In this document: positions 1 to 7,672 of the stretch, piece after piece
Layout: each line of letters begins with the position of its first letter
Numbering within the stretch: position 1 is the stretch's first letter
Source: Haloarcula sp. DT43
GTDB taxonomy: Archaea > Halobacteriota > Halobacteria > Halobacteriales > Haloarculaceae
Assembly (NCBI RefSeq): GCF_037078405.1
Contig: NZ_JAYMGZ010000001.1
Coordinates: 310,001 to 374,000 of the forward strand
Reading direction: 5' to 3'
Length of the DNA: 64,000 bases
The notes under the pieces: generated by a model
What the model was told of the DNA's origin: nothing
What the model saw: the letters and a program-made list of their open reading frames with translations, nothing else
Database searches by the model: none
Translations under genes and position numbers: made by a program

Positions 1-654
1 TGGGGCGAAGAGTGTATCGAACCGCTGACGACGCTCACCGACGCCGGCCTGGATATCACGGTGGCGACGCCGACCGGCGAGCCGCCGGTGCTCGACGAGC
101 GCTCCGTCGACCCCGAGGACGTTGGCGAGGAACTGGCGGCACACGTCCGGGAGGTCCACGAGACCGACGAGCGGCTGAACGACCCAATTGCGCTGGCCCA
201 GGCCGACGCCGACGACTACGACACCGTCGTGTTCCCCGGCGGTCACGGCGCGGAGTGGGACGTCACGCAGGACACACACGCCCGTGCACTGCTGCGTGAG
301 ACCGTCGCCGGCGACGACGGCACGGCCCTCGTCGTCTGTCACACCGTCGGGATTCTGGCCTTCACCCGCGACAGCGACGGCGCGTTCCTCGTCGACGGCC
401 GCTCGGTCACCGGCTTCCCGAACGCCTGGGAGGAGGGCATCGTCGACGAGAACGACCTGCTCCCCGACGGCCGGAAGCTCCCGTACTGGGTCGAAGACGA
501 GGTGAAAGCCGCCGGCGCGGACTGGGACGCCGAGCTCGACGCCGACACCAGCGTCACCGTCGACGGCGACCTTATCACGGCCCGCGGCCCGTCCTCCTCG
601 GCCGAGGCCGCCCGGACGCTGCTGGACGAACTCGGCATCGAGACGCCCGCCTAG
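1..654 (+). CDS. DJ-1/PfpI family protein (5' end outside window)
   Basis: The reading frame is open from base 1 and ends with TAG at 652-654, so the N-terminus lies before the window; 217 residues are visible. The class I glutamine-amidotransferase-like fold is indicated by the strand VVFPGGHGAEWD, then VCHTVGILAF with the expected nucleophile cysteine (codon 337-339), and a late GRSVTGFPNAWEE segment. The opening WGEECIEPL resembles the start of Hsp31/PfpI-like members. These proteins act as small-molecule or protein deglycases, glyoxalases or stress chaperones; which one applies cannot be read here. The internal GTG at 61 is not the start because conserved sequence precedes it. Confidence 0.85.
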   Translation, partial: WGEECIEPLTTLTDAGLDITVATPTGEPPVLDERSVDPEDVGEELAAHVREVHETDERLNDPIALAQADADDYDTVVFPGGHGAEWDVTQDTHARALLRETVAGDDGTALVVCHTVGILAFTRDSDGAFLVDGRSVTGFPNAWEEGIVDENDLLPDGRKLPYWVEDEVKAAGADWDAELDADTSVTVDGDLITARGPSSSAEAARTLLDELGIETPA

Positions 655-851
655 AGGGCCGTCGTGACGATACGTTGGAAGTATAGATTGCAGTGAATGT
701 GTCGAAAAGTATTATTTCTCACCTCGCCGCCTTTTCACGTTCGGGCCCCGTCCGGTGAATCACTCTGTCACACGCTATCGAACAATATAGTCAAATAGCG
801 ACTGTATACTAGCTAACATTCTTGAATACCCCGTGCAATGTAGACATACGT

Positions 852-1898
852 ATGACTAACAACTCCACGCGTAGGCGGTTCCTCAAGACAGCGGGCGTCG
901 CAGGTGTTGCGGCTCTCGCCGGCTGTGGCGGTGGCGGCGACGGTGGCGACGGTGGCGACGGTGGCGACGGCGGCATGACCGAGACGGAAGGCGACGGTGG
1001 CGACGGTGGCGACGGTGGCATGACCGAGACGGAAGCCGAGGTAGACACTCGCCTCTCGTGGCACGCCGGCGGCACCGGCGGGACCTACTTCCCGCTCTCG
1101 AACGAGTTCAAGACCATCGTCGAGGACAACACGGACTTCACGCTGAACGTTCAGTCGACCGGTGCGAGCGTCGAGAACGTCGGCAGCCTCGCCAGCGGCG
1201 ACGCCGACTTCGCGCTCATCCAGAACGACATCGCGTACTTCGCGAAGAACGGGACCGGCATCGACGCCTTCCAGGACAACGCCATCGAGAACCTGCGCGG
1301 CGTCGCCACGCTGTACCCCGAGACCATCACCGTCGTCACGCTCGGTGACACCGATATCACCCAGCTCTCGGACCTCTCCGGTGCGACGATAAACACCGGC
1401 GACCTCGGCAGCGGTACCCAGGTCAACGCGAACCAGATACTCGAGGCGGTCGGCATCACCGACTTCACCGAGCAGAACGCCTCGTTCTCTCAGGCCGCCG
1501 ACCAGCTCCGGAACGGCGACATCGACGCCGCGTTCGTCGTCGGCGGCTGGCCGGTCGGCGCTATCGAGGACCTCGCCAACACCAACGACCTCGTCATCGT
1601 CCCCATCGAGGGCGACAACCGCGAGGCCGTCAAGGACGCCGCCTCGTGGTTCGCCGACGACACTATCCCGTCGGGTACGTACACGGGCGTCGACAGCGCC
1701 ACGGAGACCGTCGCCGTTCAGGCGATGATTGCGACGAACGCCGAACAGCCCGAACAGACGGTCGAGACAGTCACCGGCGCTATCTTCGACAACGTCGACG
1801 ACCTGTCCATCAAGACGGACTTCATCAGCGCGGACTCCGCACAGGACGGGATGTCCATCGAACTCCACCCCGGCGCGGCGGCCTACTTCGACGCGTAA
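852..1898 (+). CDS. TRAP transporter solute-binding lipoprotein, TAXI family
   Basis: This is the extracellular substrate-capture subunit of a tripartite (TRAP) uptake system; the TAXI family often takes carboxylates, but the ligand is not deducible. The ATG at 852 is chosen over an in-frame TTG at 822 because it places a twin-arginine motif (RRRFLKT) at residues 6-12, followed by a lipobox LAGC, so the protein is exported folded by Tat and lipid-anchored. After the cysteine comes a Gly/Asp-rich linker made of a 15-residue duplication, then a periplasmic-binding-type domain starting near LSWHAGGTGGTYFPL and containing LASGDADFALIQND, as in TAXI receptors. It is followed by DUF1850 and the fused permease on the same strand, forming an operon. 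Confidence 0.93.
   Translation: MTNNSTRRRFLKTAGVAGVAALAGCGGGGDGGDGGDGGDGGMTETEGDGGDGGDGGMTETEAEVDTRLSWHAGGTGGTYFPLSNEFKTIVEDNTDFTLNVQSTGASVENVGSLASGDADFALIQNDIAYFAKNGTGIDAFQDNAIENLRGVATLYPETITVVTLGDTDITQLSDLSGATINTGDLGSGTQVNANQILEAVGITDFTEQNASFSQAADQLRNGDIDAAFVVGGWPVGAIEDLANTNDLVIVPIEGDNREAVKDAASWFADDTIPSGTYTGVDSATETVAVQAMIATNAEQPEQTVETVTGAIFDNVDDLSIKTDFISADSAQDGMSIELHPGAAAYFDA
945..1034 (+). repeat. 45-bp tandem duplication inside the TAXI receptor gene
   Basis: Two adjacent 45-bp units, 945-989 and 990-1034, differ at a single base (C at 971, T at 1016). Each encodes GDGGDGGDGG followed by MTETE, so the repeat lengthens the flexible linker between lipid anchor and binding domain without changing the frame. 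The near identity suggests a recent slippage or duplication. Confidence 0.9.
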
Positions 1899-1955
1899 CG
1901 CCGCCTGCCGCCACCCGTATTGCCCGCTAACCGTTTTCTATCACCCAAAACCGGA

Positions 1956-2444
1956 ATGAGACGACGATACGCCGCCGTCGCAGTGCTCGTCGCGCTCCTC
2001 CTCGTCGGGACCGTAGCGGCGCTGCCCGGCGGCCGCGCGCTGGTCGTCGAGGACGCCGAGACCGGCGACCGCTACCTGACGGTCCCGGTCGAGAACGGGA
2101 CGACCGTCGCCTTAGAGTACACCCACAGCGTCGAGAAGACCCGCGTCTACGACGAGTACACGGTCCGTGGCGACCACCTGGAGATGACCCGCATGGAGTT
2201 CGAGTCGTTCGGCTGGGGCCTGCCAAGCGGCGCGAACGTCACTCGGGAGGACGGTGTGTACGTCTTCGACCCGCCGGGGAACTACACGCAAGTGACAGTC
2301 TCTCCCGGTGATGTCGCGGGACACAAACTTCACGTCGGAGCCGACACCTACGACTTGGTAGCCCGCACCGACGGGCGCTCGGTCGACATCCACGTGACCC
2401 GGCGCTCGGCGTTCGGTGCGATGACAGACCAGCTCAACACATGA
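1956..2444 (+). CDS. DUF1850 domain protein, TRAP operon accessory
   Basis: This is a 162-residue protein with an N-terminal hydrophobic segment (about residues 5-24, ending VAAL) that could be a signal peptide or membrane anchor. The rest carries DUF1850 hallmarks: LTVPVENGTTVALEYTHSV early, then FESFGWGLPSG and a C-terminal beta-rich part. The ATG at 1956 is chosen over an upstream TTG at 1920 because it starts directly before the hydrophobic segment. The gene lies between the TAXI receptor and the fused permease; its stop overlaps the permease start (ATGA at 2441-2444), implying translational coupling. DUF1850 proteins recur in TAXI-type TRAP loci, but their biochemical role is not established. 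Confidence 0.85.
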   Translation: MRRRYAAVAVLVALLLVGTVAALPGGRALVVEDAETGDRYLTVPVENGTTVALEYTHSVEKTRVYDEYTVRGDHLEMTRMEFESFGWGLPSGANVTREDGVYVFDPPGNYTQVTVSPGDVAGHKLHVGADTYDLVARTDGRSVDIHVTRRSAFGAMTDQLNT

Positions 2445-5152
2445 CTGACGACACACCACCTGACGACGGCGGAGAGGCCGTATCGGACGAGGAAGTCGAC
2501 CAAGTGCTCCAGGAGATAGAGCGAAAGCGGTCGCTCACAGGCTGGGCCGTCGTGGCCGTCGCGCTCATCGGCATCTCGTTTTCGGTGTTCCAGATGTGGC
2601 TCGCGGCGAAGGGGTTCGTCCTCTCGATTTCGCTCCCGGGCGTGGGCGACGTCGTGTTCGCGTCGCTGCAACTGCTCCAGATTAACGCCGTCCACGTCTC
2701 CTTCGGCCTCATCCTGACGTTCCTGCTGTATCCGGGGACCACCGGCGACGGACCGCTGTCCCGTCGCTGTATCGCGCTCGGGTCGCTGGTCGACGAGAAG
2801 CTCGGCGCGGACCATCCGGCGTCCCGCGCCGTCCACGCCGTCGGGGCCGCCCTCTCGTGGGCGTTCCTCGACTCTGAGATGGACCGCGTGACGCCGTCCG
2901 ACCTCGCCTTCAGCGCCCTGGCGGTGCTGTCGGCCGCGTACTTCATCACCGACTTCCAGGAGATACAGCGGATGCGTGCCCTGGGACTCGAACGCGGCCG
3001 GCCGATTCAGGAAGTGTTCACCTTCCTCGAGCCGGCCGCGGGGCTGCTCGGGCCCCTCGCCGACACCTCCTACGCGTTCGTGCTGGGCGTGCTCGGCGTC
3101 CTGCTCGTCCTCGAAGCGACCCGCCGGGCCATCAGCCTCTGGCTGATGGTCATCGTCGCGGCCTTCGTGGTCTACGCCCGCTTCGGCGTCCTCATCCCGC
3201 AGGACGCCGCCTACGTCGGCGTGCTCTCCATCCCGGAACTGTCCTGGCCCTCCATCATCCAGAACCTCTGGTACAACACGGAAAACGGGGTGTTCGGGAT
3301 TCCGGTCACCGTCTCCGTGCAGTTCATCTACATCTTCATCCTCTTCGGCGCGTTCCTTGAGATGTCCGGCGCTGGGCAGTGGTTCATCGACCTCGCCTAC
3401 GGCGTGACGGGCACCCGGAAGGGCGGCCCGGCGAAGGCCTCTATCCTCGCCAGCGGCTTCATGGGGACCATCTCCGGCTCGTCCATCGCCAACACGGTCA
3501 CGACCGGGGCGTTCACCATCCCGCTGATGAAGCGGTCGGGGTACTCGCCGGAGTTCTCCGGCGGCGTCGAGTCGTCGGCCTCCTCGGGCGGTCAGATTCT
3601 CCCGCCGGTGATGGGGGCCGCCGCCTTCCTCATCGTCCAGTACACGGCGACGCCGTTCGCCGACGTCATCGTCGTCGCCACCATCCCCGCCATCGTCTTC
3701 TTCTTCGGCATCTGGGTGATGGTCCACTTCGAGGCGGTCAAGGAGAACATCGGCGGCCTCGACCCCTCGGAGTTGGTCGACATCCGCAGCCACTTCCGCA
3801 GCGGGTGGTTCTACCTCGCGCCGATTTTCCTCCTGCTGTACTATCTCATCGTCGAGCGGCTGTCGGTCTCCCGCTCGGCGTGGTTCACGCTCATCGCCAT
3901 CGGGGCGCTCATCACGCTCGTCGCGGCCTACGGCGACGAGACGCGCACCCGGCTCGGGGCGATTCTCGGCGTGCTGTTCGGCGCGTCGTTCCTCTCGCAG
4001 TTCCTGTTCGGTGCCGGCGTCCTCGGCGCGCTGGCCGGCGACGGAACCGGGAGCCAGTCGCTCATGGCCGCGTTCTCGGCCACCGTCGGCGAACTCGGGA
4101 CGATAGTGATACTCGCGGGCGTCCTCACGCTCGCCACCCGGCCGCGGCTCGACGCGCCGCTGCTGTCCTTCGACGGAGCCGTCGACGACACCGCCGAGAC
4201 GACCGCCGACGCCGTCGGCCGCCCGGAACTGGCCTCGAACGGGCTGTACAAGCTCGGCGTCTTCCTCGGGAAGTCGATGGAGAACGGGGCCAGAACCGCG
4301 GTCCCGGTCGTCATCGCTGTCGCCGCCGCCGGCATCATTCCGGGCGTCATCAGCGTCTCCGGCCTCGGGCCGAACCTCGTATCGCTCATCACGGCCGTCG
4401 CCGGCGGGTCGCTGGTCCTGCTGTTGCTCGTCACCGCCGTCTCCTCGATAATCCTCGGGATGGGGATGCCGACGACGGTGACCTACATCATCCTCGTCTC
4501 GCTGCTCGCGCCGGCGCTGACCGAGTTCGGCGTCCCGCTGCTGGCGGCACACCTGTTCATCCTCTATTTCGGCGTCATCGCCGACATCACGCCGCCGGTC
4601 GCGGTCGCCGCCTACGCCGCCTCCGGCGTCGCCAAGTCGGACGCCTTCGAGACCGGCATCGAGGCGTTCTCGCTGTCGCTGAACAAGGCCATCGTCCCGT
4701 TCGCGTTCATCGTCACGCCGGGCATCATCCTGCTGCGGCGCAACCCCAACGCCGCCGACCTCGACGTCGGTGACAAGTACCGGGTCGTCGAAGTCGCCGA
4801 CCTGCTCGACGTCGGCTACGCCGTCCCGGAGATACTGATACCCGTCATCGGCGTCTTCCTGGGTGTCATCGCGCTCGCGGCGACGGTCATCGGGTTCGCG
4901 TACGCCCCGGTCTCGCGGGGCGAACGGGTGGCGTTCTCGTTCAGTTCGCTCCTCCTGATGGCTCCCGGCCTCGCGGTGTCGGGCACCTACGACGTGCTCG
5001 GGCTGGTCGGCATCAGCGGCGGCGAGATGACGGTGCTGCTCGACGTCGTGCTTCGCGGCGTCGGTCTCGTCCTGTTCCTCTTCCTCATGGCCAAGAACCG
5101 CCAGCGCGGCGGTGACCCCGCGACGCAGGCTGGCACGCCCGAGCCGGCCTGA
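2441..5152 (+). CDS. TRAP transporter fused 4TM/12TM permease
   Basis: The 903-residue integral membrane protein combines the small (DctQ-like) and large (DctM-like) TRAP subunits in one chain. After a charged N-terminus of about 35 residues, many hydrophobic segments follow. The large-subunit signature is clear in GSSIANTVTTGAFTIPLMKR and SSASSGGQILPPVMGAAAF near residues 345-400, and again in IILGMGMPTTVTYI and PPVAVAAYAASGVA in the second half. The chain ends with extra membrane segments after the usual DctM core. With the upstream lipoprotein it should form a secondary, ion-gradient-driven uptake system, probably sodium-coupled as in known TRAP systems. The start overlaps the DUF1850 stop. 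Confidence 0.95.
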   Translation: MTDDTPPDDGGEAVSDEEVDQVLQEIERKRSLTGWAVVAVALIGISFSVFQMWLAAKGFVLSISLPGVGDVVFASLQLLQINAVHVSFGLILTFLLYPGTTGDGPLSRRCIALGSLVDEKLGADHPASRAVHAVGAALSWAFLDSEMDRVTPSDLAFSALAVLSAAYFITDFQEIQRMRALGLERGRPIQEVFTFLEPAAGLLGPLADTSYAFVLGVLGVLLVLEATRRAISLWLMVIVAAFVVYARFGVLIPQDAAYVGVLSIPELSWPSIIQNLWYNTENGVFGIPVTVSVQFIYIFILFGAFLEMSGAGQWFIDLAYGVTGTRKGGPAKASILASGFMGTISGSSIANTVTTGAFTIPLMKRSGYSPEFSGGVESSASSGGQILPPVMGAAAFLIVQYTATPFADVIVVATIPAIVFFFGIWVMVHFEAVKENIGGLDPSELVDIRSHFRSGWFYLAPIFLLLYYLIVERLSVSRSAWFTLIAIGALITLVAAYGDETRTRLGAILGVLFGASFLSQFLFGAGVLGALAGDGTGSQSLMAAFSATVGELGTIVILAGVLTLATRPRLDAPLLSFDGAVDDTAETTADAVGRPELASNGLYKLGVFLGKSMENGARTAVPVVIAVAAAGIIPGVISVSGLGPNLVSLITAVAGGSLVLLLLVTAVSSIILGMGMPTTVTYIILVSLLAPALTEFGVPLLAAHLFILYFGVIADITPPVAVAAYAASGVAKSDAFETGIEAFSLSLNKAIVPFAFIVTPGIILLRRNPNAADLDVGDKYRVVEVADLLDVGYAVPEILIPVIGVFLGVIALAATVIGFAYAPVSRGERVAFSFSSLLLMAPGLAVSGTYDVLGLVGISGGEMTVLLDVVLRGVGLVLFLFLMAKNRQRGGDPATQAGTPEPA

Positions 5153-5213
5153 CTCTCGGCGGTCCGTCCCGAAACCTCTCGAAACAGTTACAGCCGACGG
5201 TGTGAGTGAGAAC

Positions 5214-5222
5214 CGTTTAACC
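5214..5222 (+). promoter_or_regulatory. TATA element of upp
   Basis: The sequence GTTTAACC lies about 28 bases before the upp ATG. This spacing is what a haloarchaeal core promoter needs to give a leaderless or nearly leaderless transcript; no Shine-Dalgarno-like motif is present. Confidence 0.6.
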
Positions 5223-5245
5223 TATCGGCGGTCAACGGGCACGAT

Positions 5246-5923
5246 ATGCCAATCGAACAGCGCGGCGACGCCTCCGTCGTCACGCACGCGCTGGCGCGAG
5301 ACGAACTGACGCGGATACGAAACGTCGAGACCGAACAGGTCGCCTTCCGCAAGGGGCTGGTCCGGCTCGGCCGTATCTGTGGCTACGAAATCATCGACGG
5401 GCGGATGGAGACCGAGTACACGGAGATACAGACGCCCCTGACCACCACGATGGGCGAGCGCGTCAAGGGCCTCGACGACGTGGTCATCGTCAACGTCCTC
5501 CGTGCGGCGACGCCGTTCGTCGAGGGACTGCTCAAGGCCTTCCCCCGCGCCAGACAGGGCGTCATCTCCGCCAGCCGCGACGAGGAGGCCGGAATGAACG
5601 ACGACGGCGAGTTCCCGATTTCCGTCGAGTACGTCAAACTGCCGGAGATAACCGAGGAGGACACCGTCATCATCGCGGACCCGATGCTCGCGACCGGGTC
5701 GACGATGACGACCGTGCTCGAGTACATCGCCTCGGAGAAGACAGAGCCCGAGAACCTGCTCGTCCTCGCCGCCGTCTCCGCGCCCGAGGGCATCGTCCGC
5801 GTCTCGGAAGCCGAGCCGGACGCCGACATCATCAGCGTCGCTATCGACGACGAACTCGACGAGGACGGGTTCATCGTCCCGGGTCTGGGCGACGCCGGCG
5901 ACCGGGCCTTCCGGACGACGTGA
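5246..5923 (+). CDS. upp: uracil phosphoribosyltransferase
   Basis: Converts uracil and PRPP to UMP in pyrimidine salvage. The 225-residue length fits the family. The PRPP-binding loop reads [13 protein letters not shown] near residue 145, and the upstream stretch [19 protein letters not shown] with GVISASRDE is typical of UPRTases. The [12 protein letters not shown] tail matches the uracil-binding C-terminus, where the amide backbone around GDAGDR contacts the base. It is a single gene with its own TATA element. pyrE, which makes OMP de novo, is at 50.7 kb, so both routes to UMP are represented. Confidence 0.96.
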   Translation: MPIEQRGDASVVTHALARDELTRIRNVETEQVAFRKGLVRLGRICGYEIIDGRMETEYTEIQTPLTTTMGERVKGLDDVVIVNVLRAATPFVEGLLKAFPRARQGVISASRDEEAGMNDDGEFPISVEYVKLPEITEEDTVIIADPMLATGSTMTTVLEYIASEKTEPENLLVLAAVSAPEGIVRVSEAEPDADIISVAIDDELDEDGFIVPGLGDAGDRAFRTT

Positions 5924-6169
5924 CCTGCGCGGTCGCCTGAGAGGCGAAACCCTTTTATCTCCCGACCGAATCAGCCGATGATGTCGCGTTTTTCGAGTTC
6001 ACTCCGACCGCTGTACCCCATCGCTTCAACTGGAAACCGACAGACAGCGACGCAATTTCTGTGCAGGTGAAACGATTGGAGCGGCCGTAGGCCGGCCCGC
6101 GCCGACGTGGGGTCCCGGCGACCAGTCACGGACCGGGAGGCTTTCGTACCGACGGGACACCAACCCGGT

Positions 6170-6607
6170 ATGGCCCGACGCCGATACCGAATCGCGGACA
6201 CCGCCCAGCAGCTCGTCGGGGGGTTCCTGCTCGCGGGACCGTTCGTCGTGACCGAGGAGGTCTGGGTGCTGGCCGAGAACATGTCCTGGTATCACGCGGT
6301 ACTCGTCGTCGGTATCGTGTTCGCTATCGGCTACGGAGCGCTGTACAAGGCCGACGCCGACCGTGACGTCGACACCGAGGCGGAAGTCGTCGGCATCCCG
6401 ATACGGTTCGTCTCGCTGATGGGTGTCGCGTTCGGCTCGGTCGCCATCCTCGCGGTGGCGTTGACCGCCCCGGACACGTTCCTCGTCGACGGCGGGATTC
6501 TCCCGTCGCCGACGCCGATGGCGGTGTTCCTGACGACGCTGAAAGCCATCACCGTCGGTGCCATCTTCAGCGTCGTCGGGGCCGCGACGGCGGACAGCGT
6601 GTTCTGA
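6170..6607 (+). CDS. DUF2391 family membrane protein
   Basis: A 145-residue integral membrane protein with about four hydrophobic helices (near residues 14-32, 42-62, 80-100, 120-142) and a short polar N-terminus. It resembles the DUF2391 (TIGR02587-like) family of putative membrane proteins with no known function. The ATG at 6170 is preferred to an in-frame start at 6107 because the upstream extension is Arg/Pro-rich and non-acidic, unlike haloarchaeal protein. It is preceded by about 245 bases without a convincing gene, which hold a TATA-like CTTTTATC near 5952. Confidence 0.7.
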   Translation: MARRRYRIADTAQQLVGGFLLAGPFVVTEEVWVLAENMSWYHAVLVVGIVFAIGYGALYKADADRDVDTEAEVVGIPIRFVSLMGVAFGSVAILAVALTAPDTFLVDGGILPSPTPMAVFLTTLKAITVGAIFSVVGAATADSVF

Positions 6608-6620
6608 CCGGGACCCGCAC

Positions 6621-6628
6621 ACTTAATT
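6621..6628 (+). promoter_or_regulatory. TATA-like element of the RecA-like gene
   Basis: CTTAATTG lies about 28 bases before the ATG at 6654, the spacing expected for a leaderless haloarchaeal transcript. This placement supports the 6654 start over the earlier in-frame start at 6627. Confidence 0.5.
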
Positions 6629-6653
6629 GGGTTCCACTCTCGTTGATGTGCAT

Positions 6654-7238
6654 ATGGAGTATACGCTGGCTATCGACAACGCGCCGGAGACCGTCCCGGG
6701 TGGCACGGGGGTACTGCTCCTGCATCCGAGCACCGGCGAGACGGACCGACTGGACACGGACTTTCTCTCGACCGACACGGACTCGATGCTCGTCATCTCC
6801 ACCCGGACCACCGCCCGGGAGGTCAAGCAGAAACTGGAGTACTACGAGGTCGACGAGTCGAAAGCGACCATCCTCGATACGCTGTCGGTCGAGCGCGGCT
6901 ACACCCGCCGTCGCTCCGAGGGCGTCCGCTACGTCTCCGCGCCGGACGACCTGTCCGGCATCGTCGCCGAGACCGAGAGCTTCCTGCGGGACCACGACGG
7001 CAAGCTCCGGGTGACCTTCGACTCGCTGACGGAACTCATCTACTACGCCGACGAGGAGGGCGCGCTCTCGGCCGTCGAGGACATCCTCGACCTGCTCGAT
7101 GAGTACGACGCCGTCGGGATGTTCCACCTCGCCGACGAGGTCCACGACGAGGCGACGGTCGCGACGTTCCGGGACCTCTTCGACGGGGTCATCGAGCTGT
7201 CCGAGGACGGCACCATCACGAGTTCCTTCGGGGAGTGA
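6654..7238 (+). CDS. RecA/KaiC-like haloarchaeal protein (HTR-like, DUF7090 type)
   Basis: A 194-residue soluble protein. The start ENAPETVPGGTGVLLLHP looks like the N-terminal strand and loop of a KaiC/RecA-type domain, but the P-loop lysine and serine/threonine of a Walker A motif are absent, so ATP binding is doubtful. The order of strands (MLVISTRTTAREV, KLRVTFDSLTELIYY, AVGMFHLADEVHDE) follows that fold. Haloarchaeal homologues are annotated HTR-like or DUF7090. The family assignment is from memory and the cellular role is unknown. Confidence 0.65.
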   Translation: MEYTLAIDNAPETVPGGTGVLLLHPSTGETDRLDTDFLSTDTDSMLVISTRTTAREVKQKLEYYEVDESKATILDTLSVERGYTRRRSEGVRYVSAPDDLSGIVAETESFLRDHDGKLRVTFDSLTELIYYADEEGALSAVEDILDLLDEYDAVGMFHLADEVHDEATVATFRDLFDGVIELSEDGTITSSFGE

Positions 7239-7407
7239 CCGGCCGCGCTCCCGGAACCGCCGCTCCTTCGTGCGGTTCGTGACACCGATATTTCAATTCG
7301 ACCCCTCAGAACGGTTCGACGCGCTCGAACCAACCGGTGTTTTCCCCCGGCAGCGACGCCAACGCCCGCGTATGTGAACTCTTACCAGACCAACAACAAT
7401 TAAGAGG

Positions 7408-7432
7408 GTATAACCCACATACAGGGTTGTAT
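7408..7432 (+). promoter_or_regulatory. inverted repeat spanning the start of a small zinc-finger gene
   Basis: AACCC (7412-7416) and GGGTT (7424-7428) form an inverted repeat with a 7-base spacer. Wobble pairs extend it outward to include the ATG at 7431. An AT-rich CAATTAAG lies about 30 bases before the ATG as probable TATA element, so the repeat occupies the space between TATA and start. It could be an operator in DNA, or, if a leader is transcribed, a hairpin that hides the start codon. Confidence 0.5.
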
Positions 7433-7589
7433 GCCGGAATGCCAGAACTGTGGTAATTTTGTAACGGCTGACTACGCGCGTGTGTTCACGCCGAACGGGG
7501 TCGAAAAGCCCAGGGTCTGTCCCCAGTGCGAAGACAAGATTCGTGACGGGGCGGACGTCCGTGAGGCCCGGTCCACGCGTCGCGGATAG
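7431..7589 (+). CDS. small zinc-finger protein (DUF7563-like)
   Basis: A 52-residue protein. Two CxxC knuckles, CQNC at residues 4-7 and CPQC at about 32-35, frame a short VTADYARVFTPNG segment, so one zinc ion is expected. The tail is basic and charged (KIRDGADVREARSTRRG). A second gene of the same architecture sits at 11353-11502 (MPECDHCG, CPNC). Haloarchaea encode many such two-knuckle mini-proteins, annotated as DUF7563 or zinc finger; roles in regulation are known for a few but not for this one. Confidence 0.75.
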   Translation: MPECQNCGNFVTADYARVFTPNGVEKPRVCPQCEDKIRDGADVREARSTRRG

Positions 7590-7672
7590 AACCGGTCTGG
7601 AACTGCCGCCCTGTGACCTGGCGGTTGCGGGGGCCGCTCTCTTCTCCGCTCGTAACCGCTGTTTTCCGCGGT

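Noticed and set aside
2348-4552. 734-residue minus-strand frame opposite the TRAP permease
   Set aside because: Highly Arg/Glu/Asp-rich low-complexity translation with no domain, fully covered by a clear permease gene on the plus strand.
5971-6020. Conserved-looking tail MGYSGRSELEKRDIIG on the minus strand, and a TATA-like box at 5950
   Set aside because: The frame in front of the tail is not protein-like, and the piece is too short to claim as a gene. I keep the gap between upp and the DUF2391 gene as unexplained.
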